The notes under the pieces are model-generated. The model was given only the letters and a program-made list of their open reading frames with translations. It ran no database searches and was not told where the DNA came from. Shown here in pieces: positions 60,001-64,000 of a stretch of DNA of 64,000 nt. Source of the stretch: Lota lota (lineage: Eukaryota; Chordata; Actinopteri; Gadiformes; Lotidae); contig JACYXH010000817.1 of the NCBI GenBank assembly GCA_026745465.1, positions 30,001 through 94,000 of the forward strand, read 5' to 3'. A program made the position numbers and the translations under genes. How positions within the stretch are numbered: position 1 is the first letter of the stretch; each line of letters starts with the position of its first letter.

Positions 60001-63000
60001 CCCATGGGACTGTTCGGGGCTGCTAACGCTTTGCTAATGCTAACCCATGGGACTGTTCGGGGCTGCTAACGCTTTGCTAATGCTAACCCATGGGACTGTT
60101 CGGGGCTGCTAACGCTTTGCTAATGCTAACCCATGGGACTGTTCGGGGGTGCTAACGCTTTGCTAATGCTAACCCATGGGACTGTTCGGGGCTGCTAACG
60201 CTTTGCTAATGCTAATTCATCAAAATACAAAGTGATTGTGAGTGAGATGGTAGAATAGAAAAGTCCTATTCCAGATTAGTTTTATTTTATTATACTTTTT
60301 AAAGTTAAACAACAGTGTTCTTATTTAGTGATGCATACGTGAGTCTGTATTAGATCACCATTATTTTATCCCTGGTATTGCGTCCCCTCAGTGAACTCTA
60401 GTGGCCCTCAGGTGCCACTGCTTTAAAGCTAGAGCAGGCATCACTGGAATGCAGTCACATGGTTTCTAGACCCCACTGTGCCGTCTGGGCCAAATCAAAA
60501 GATCCGGTGTCTACAGATATATAATAATAGATAATATAGTAGATATATAAAGACATACAAGGAAACATGGGTTTATTGAGCTCAAACGCATTGTTTACTG
60601 GATTTTGGAGTTTTCGTTGGGATTATAACCAATTTTTTAACCGAAGTGTTTAACATTCAAGATAAAGTGATCCAAAACTCAAAAATGTGCCCAAGGAAGG
60701 AGGGATTCAAACCTAACCCTAGGCCCCATCTCATCATGTTGTATGTTCATTGTAGTATTATTACCATGTGGTATATTTCCCTATATTATATACACGATAT
60801 GTTCTGCTTTGTGGGGCTATGAAGGCCATCTCTCACTGGTGATCCGTGTGCGTAGAAACGGTGACGGCTTCATCGATCGCGAGGAGTTTGGGGACATCAT
60901 CCACCGGACCGGGGAGCCGCTGGCCGAGGAGGACATCGACGAGATGATGGCCGACTCCGACGCCAACAAAGACGGACGGCTGGACTTTGACGGTGAGATG
61001 TACACAGGAGATGGAGCAGAGAGGGGCAGAACAAACCATTTTCACCTAGCAGCCCTATTGGTTGGTTGAGTGGTGAAACATTCTAGTGTCTTTGGAAACC
61101 ATGACAACTCAATGATGTGTGCATTCCATTTCGTCATCCAGGTGCGTTTAGGACGCAGGTCCCTATGGTCCCTATGGACCCTATGGTCCCTATGGACCCT
61201 ATGGTCCCTATGGTCCCTATGGACCCTATGGTCCCTATGGACCCTATGGTCCCTATGGTCCCTATGGACCCTATGGTCCCTATGGTCGCTATGGTCCCTA
61301 TGGTCGCTATGGTCGCTATGGTCCCTATGGACGCTATGGTCCCTATGGTCCCTATGGACCCTATGGTCCCTATGGTCCCTATGGACCCTATGGACCCTAT
61401 GGTCCCTATGGACCCTATGGTCCCTATGGGCCCTATGGTCCCTATGGTCCCTATGGACCCTATGGTCCCTATGGACCCTATGGACCCTATGGTCCCTATG
61501 GACCCTATGGTCCCTATGGTCGCTATGGTCCCTATGGTCGCTATGGTCGCTATGGTCCCTATGGACCCTATGGTCCCTATGGACCCTATGGTCTCTATGG
61601 TCGCTATGGTCGCTATGGTCCCTATGGACCCTATAGTCCCTATGGTCCCGGCTCGGCGTTTAGGACGCATTTCCATTGAGCGGTTTCCCCAAACATTCTG
61701 CAAGGTTTCCCCACCCAACTAAGCAATATATGGTTAGGGTTAGAGGTTAGAGGTTAGAGGTTAGGCTAACCCTAACCCTAACCCTTTATGATCTATAGAG
61801 AGGTCTCCAGAAGGGTTAGGGTTAGAGGTTAGAGGTTAGGCTAACCCTAACCCTTTATGGTCTATAGAGAGGTCTCCAGAAGGGTTAGGGTTAGAGGTTA
61901 GAGGTTAGGCTAACCCTAACCCTAAATGGTCTATAGAGAGGTCTCCAGAAGGGTTAGGGTTAGAGGTTAGAGGTTAGGCTAACCCTAACCCTAAATGGTC
62001 TATAGAGAGGTCTCCAGAAGGGTTAGAGGTTAGAGGTTAGGCTAACCCTAACCCTAACCCTAACCCTAAATGGTCTATAGAGAGGTCTCCAGAAGGGTTA
62101 GGGTTAGAGGTTAGGCTAACCCTAACCCTAACCCTATATGGTCTATAGAGAGGTCTCCAGAAGGGTTAGGGTTAGAGGTTAGAGGTTAGGCTAACCCTAA
62201 CCCTAAATGGTCTATAGAGAGGTCTCCAGAAGGGTTAGGGTTAGAGGTTAGAGGTTAGGCTAACCCTAACCCTAAATGGTCTATAGAGAGGTCTCCAGAA
62301 GGGTTAGGGTTAGAGGTTAGAGGTTAGGCTAACCCTAACCCTAAATGGTCTATAGAGAGGTCTCCAGAAGGGTTAGAGGTTAGAGGTTAGGCTAACCCTA
62401 ACCCTAACCCTAACCCTATATGGTCTATAGAGAGGTCTCCAGAAGGGTTTCCAACCTGTGGCTCTGAGCCATACAGAGATCCCAGCAGAGGAAAAAGTGG
62501 TGGATCGTGGGATGGCGGCCATTTCAATAAGCATGATAAGATGAACAACCTTGTTTTAACAAACATACTCCTCCATCCTCCTGTTGAATACCTACTGATG
62601 AAGGGTCTACACAGGCAATTTAACATTTACAGATTTATTCATTTAGTTAGTTTGAGTCCATGGATGAGGCGACAGTCCTTCTCTTTAAAAGTGTATAAGA
62701 TACAAAGCCAAGGATGATAAGTTGTCACTGTCTGTATTTTGTGTCCTTCTACAAAACCTCCACTCGACTAATGCGTGTATGAGTGTAGCGTTGTTATCTC
62801 GCTAGGAGGCGCTGTCGAGTCTGAGTGACAGGAAAGGGATTGTCCTACAGGGGGTTGTATAACAAGAATAACAATCCCTTTCTTTTGTCTCCTCAGATAG
62901 TTAGTAAAGCTCCTAATTATAGTGAATTGTAAAATAAATGGTGCATTTTTGTATTTTGTATAATGTTTTGCCAGTGAGCATCAGTTGCAAGGTGTTTCAT

Positions 63001-63325
63001 GATGTGCTATGTGTGGTTATGTTTTGTGATGTTTTATGCTAGGCCGAACCCAAAAAAACCTATAAAACTACTTATATATTTAATCCATTACTCTTATGTT
63101 TTGTATATATAATATGGTTGTTCTCGGATGTCAAATTTGAGTTGACTAACTGAGATTAAAGATTTAAAGAGCTTTATTGGCATGGAAAACCTATAGTCAC
63201 ATCACAAAAGCCCCGTCTGTCTGTCTGACTGTCTGACTGTCTTTCGCTCTAACTTGTCTTGATGACTGACTCCTCTCCTCTCTCCAGAGTTCCTGAAGAT
63301 GATGGAGAACGTTCAGGAACGTTAG
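57017..63325 (+). CDS. tnnc2: Fast skeletal troponin C, 6 exons, 163 aa
   Basis: The calcium sensor of the thin filament. It binds troponin I and T, and Ca2+ at its N-lobe releases inhibition of contraction. Exons: 57017-57019 (ATG only), 58798-58852, 58955-59098, 59613-59727, 60856-60992, 63288-63325; all GT-AG and all phases agree (492 nt including stop). Four EF-hands are present: [36 protein letters not shown] and [12 protein letters not shown], each with acidic or polar ligands at positions 1, 3, 5, 9 and a Glu at 12. EF-hand I keeps Asp at 1 and 3, as in fast skeletal TnC and unlike cardiac TNNC1, where that site is dead. Opens [20 protein letters not shown]. It ends [12 protein letters not shown], two residues longer than the usual VQ end. 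The ATG-only first exon is the usual troponin C structure. Confidence 0.96.
57020..58797 (+). other. tnnc2: tnnc2 intron 1
   Basis: 1.78 kb from donor gtaaga to acceptor tgtctag. It is unusual here in having no minisatellite. It is single-copy with one ggttagggttatgctaggg motif near 58477. Confidence 0.8.
58798..58852 (+). CDS. tnnc2: tnnc2 exon 2 (N-helix)
   Basis: [18 protein letters not shown] plus one base of Glu. Donor gttagt, acceptor ttgtctag. Confidence 0.94.
58955..59098 (+). CDS. tnnc2: tnnc2 exon 3 (EF-hand I and start of II)
   Basis: Encodes [20 protein letters not shown] onward through [13 protein letters not shown] and the first base of the next Gly. Donor gtgagc. Confidence 0.96.
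59285..59612. repeat. 56-bp minisatellite ending in the tnnc2 exon 4 acceptor
   Basis: Units contain ccctctgcatggaaacatgt and tgcaggttcccttctagctg, then tggactggctctgtgtcg. Four full copies and partial ends are present. The last copy reads tgtgtcgccctctgcag and is the real splice acceptor; earlier copies read ccctctgcatgg at the same point. Confidence 0.95.
59613..59727 (+). CDS. tnnc2: tnnc2 exon 4 (EF-hand II, central helix, start of III)
   Basis: [20 protein letters not shown] and [17 protein letters not shown] plus two bases of Lys. Donor gtagga. Confidence 0.96.
59741..60212. repeat. 43-bp minisatellite in tnnc2 intron 4, about 11 copies
   Basis: The unit is aacccatgggactgttcggg followed by gctgctaacgctttgctaatgct, almost invariant. 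It starts 13 bases after the exon 4 donor. Each unit has branch-point-like tgctaac and tgctaat. Confidence 0.96.
60213..60855 (+). other. tnnc2: Remainder of tnnc2 intron 4
   Basis: Single-copy AT-rich sequence to the acceptor gtgtgcgtag, which has a poor pyrimidine tract. The exon 5 start is fixed by the reading frame rather than by acceptor strength. Confidence 0.7.
60856..60992 (+). CDS. tnnc2: tnnc2 exon 5 (EF-hands III and IV)
   Basis: [20 protein letters not shown] and [20 protein letters not shown] then RLDFD. Donor gtgaga. Confidence 0.95.
61144..61669. repeat. 9-bp array (ccctatggt/a) bounded by a 14-bp direct repeat
   Basis: About 54 units of ccctatggt, ccctatgga and cgctatggt. 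Both edges carry gcgtttaggacgca (61144-61157 and 61656-61669). The multiple-of-three unit gives Pro-Met-Val/Asp and Trp-Ser-Leu open frames that are not genes; the array is inside tnnc2 intron 5. Confidence 0.96.
61728..62447. repeat. Telomere-like hairpin minisatellite in tnnc2 intron 5, about 10 copies
   Basis: Units of about 60-75 bp combine gggttagggttagaggttag, aggttaggctaaccctaacc and ctatagagaggtctccagaa. Within every unit TTAGGG-type and CCCTAA-type repeats meet head to head, so each can fold on itself. Confidence 0.95.
62448..63287 (+). other. tnnc2: Rest of tnnc2 intron 5
   Basis: AT-rich single-copy DNA. A LINE-tail-like agctttattggca occurs at 63169-63182. Acceptor ctctctccag. 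Confidence 0.7.
63288..63325 (+). CDS. tnnc2: tnnc2 exon 6 (C-terminus and stop)
   Basis: AG completes Glu, then [11 protein letters not shown] and TAG at 63323-63325. Confidence 0.95.
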
Positions 63326-64000
63326 AGAACGGAGAGAGACATAGCTCTCTACGGCCCTCAGCAGCGTGACCACGCCCACACTCTGGGACGGACAAACCCA
63401 CAGAAGTCCCCCCCCAGTGAATATTTAGCGCTTTGCCTTGAGAAGAAAGGAAGTGGTGAAGCTCGCCACACCATGAAGACCCCCCCCCCCCCCCCCCCCA
63501 ACATACCCCCGCCCGCCGTGCTCTGGCCGGGGCCCCAGGGATAACGTGGACTCTATTAATATCCCCCCAAACCATTTTAAGATGATTCCCCCACCTCCCA
63601 CTCACCCCACCCGCAGCTGTCTCCAGAACAGCAGCTGTTCCTTAAATGCTACACCACCCCCACCCCTCTCACACCCACCCCCACCCCTCTCCCAGACCAC
63701 CACCCCTCACCCACCCACCACAATCCCTAACTCACACCAGCCCCTCACCCACACCATCACCCCCCTCCCACCCACCACCACCCCTCAAATAGACCACCAC
63801 CCCCACTAACCACCTCACCACCACCAGCCCCTCACCCACACCACCACCCCTCAAATAGACCACCACCCCCACTAACCACCTCACCACCACCAGTACGCCT
63901 AACCCACACCATCACCCCTCTCCCACCCACCACCACCCCTCAACCAGACCACCACCCCCACCAACCACCTCACCACCACCAGTACGCCTCACCCACACCC
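63326..64000 (+). other. tnnc2: tnnc2 3' flank / 3' UTR and C-rich simple sequence
   Basis: It holds a poly-C run at about 63480-63499 and, from about 63650 to the window end, imperfect caccacccctcacccacacc repeats including a duplicated aaatagaccaccacccccac block. I see no AATAAA before the window ends, so the transcript end is not located. Confidence 0.7.

Noticed and set aside
61070-61722. Three frames near 190-200 codons ([20 protein letters not shown])
   Set aside because: 9-bp array inside tnnc2 intron 5.

Overview
This is teleost fish nuclear DNA. The evidence is spliced genes with GT-AG introns, fish tRNA-derived SINEs, LINE tails and a hAT transposon, set in an extraordinary density of tandem repeats: long (TG)n, (GA)n, poly-C and poly-G tracts and at least 25 minisatellite arrays. 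Well over a third of the window is tandem repeat by eye. That density recalls gadiform fishes (cod and relatives), but the species assignment is inference.

Layout. 1-24 kb is almost gene-free and filled with micro- and minisatellites. It holds one candidate minus-strand exon encoding a signal peptide (5771-5810) and a CpG-rich, CCAAT-bearing stretch near 18.1-19.3 kb that could be a promoter or first exon. 25.5-47.7 kb carries a complete-looking minus-strand class IB PI3-kinase catalytic subunit gene (pik3cg, p110-gamma) in 12 coding exons, predicted at about 1285 aa. Its introns hold arrays including a 7.6 kb array of a 67-bp unit, telomere-like arrays and a 1.58 kb hAT element with a perfect 8-bp target duplication. 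47.8-52.5 kb is intergenic, with a SINE, a 48-bp array and a LINE 3' end bounded by a 35-bp target duplication. 52.6-54.0 kb is an intronless minus-strand class A GPCR (GPR148/OR131-like) with a TATA box and poly(A) signal. 55-56.7 kb is repeats. 57.0-63.3 kb is fast skeletal troponin C (tnnc2) on the plus strand, six exons and 163 aa.

Main observation. Many minisatellites sit at exon edges. Their units contain, or begin within a few bases of, the splice donor, the splice acceptor or the stop codon of pik3cg and tnnc2, so near-copies of a splice signal are repeated up to about a hundred times beside the real one. One array is bounded by a 57-bp copy of an exon end, and a sister array with homologous flank lies 22 kb away. 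Another array has grown from the body of a SINE. The three recognised genes share no evident pathway. pik3cg acts in leukocyte signalling below GPCR G-beta-gamma, the GPCR is an orphan type, and tnnc2 controls muscle contraction.
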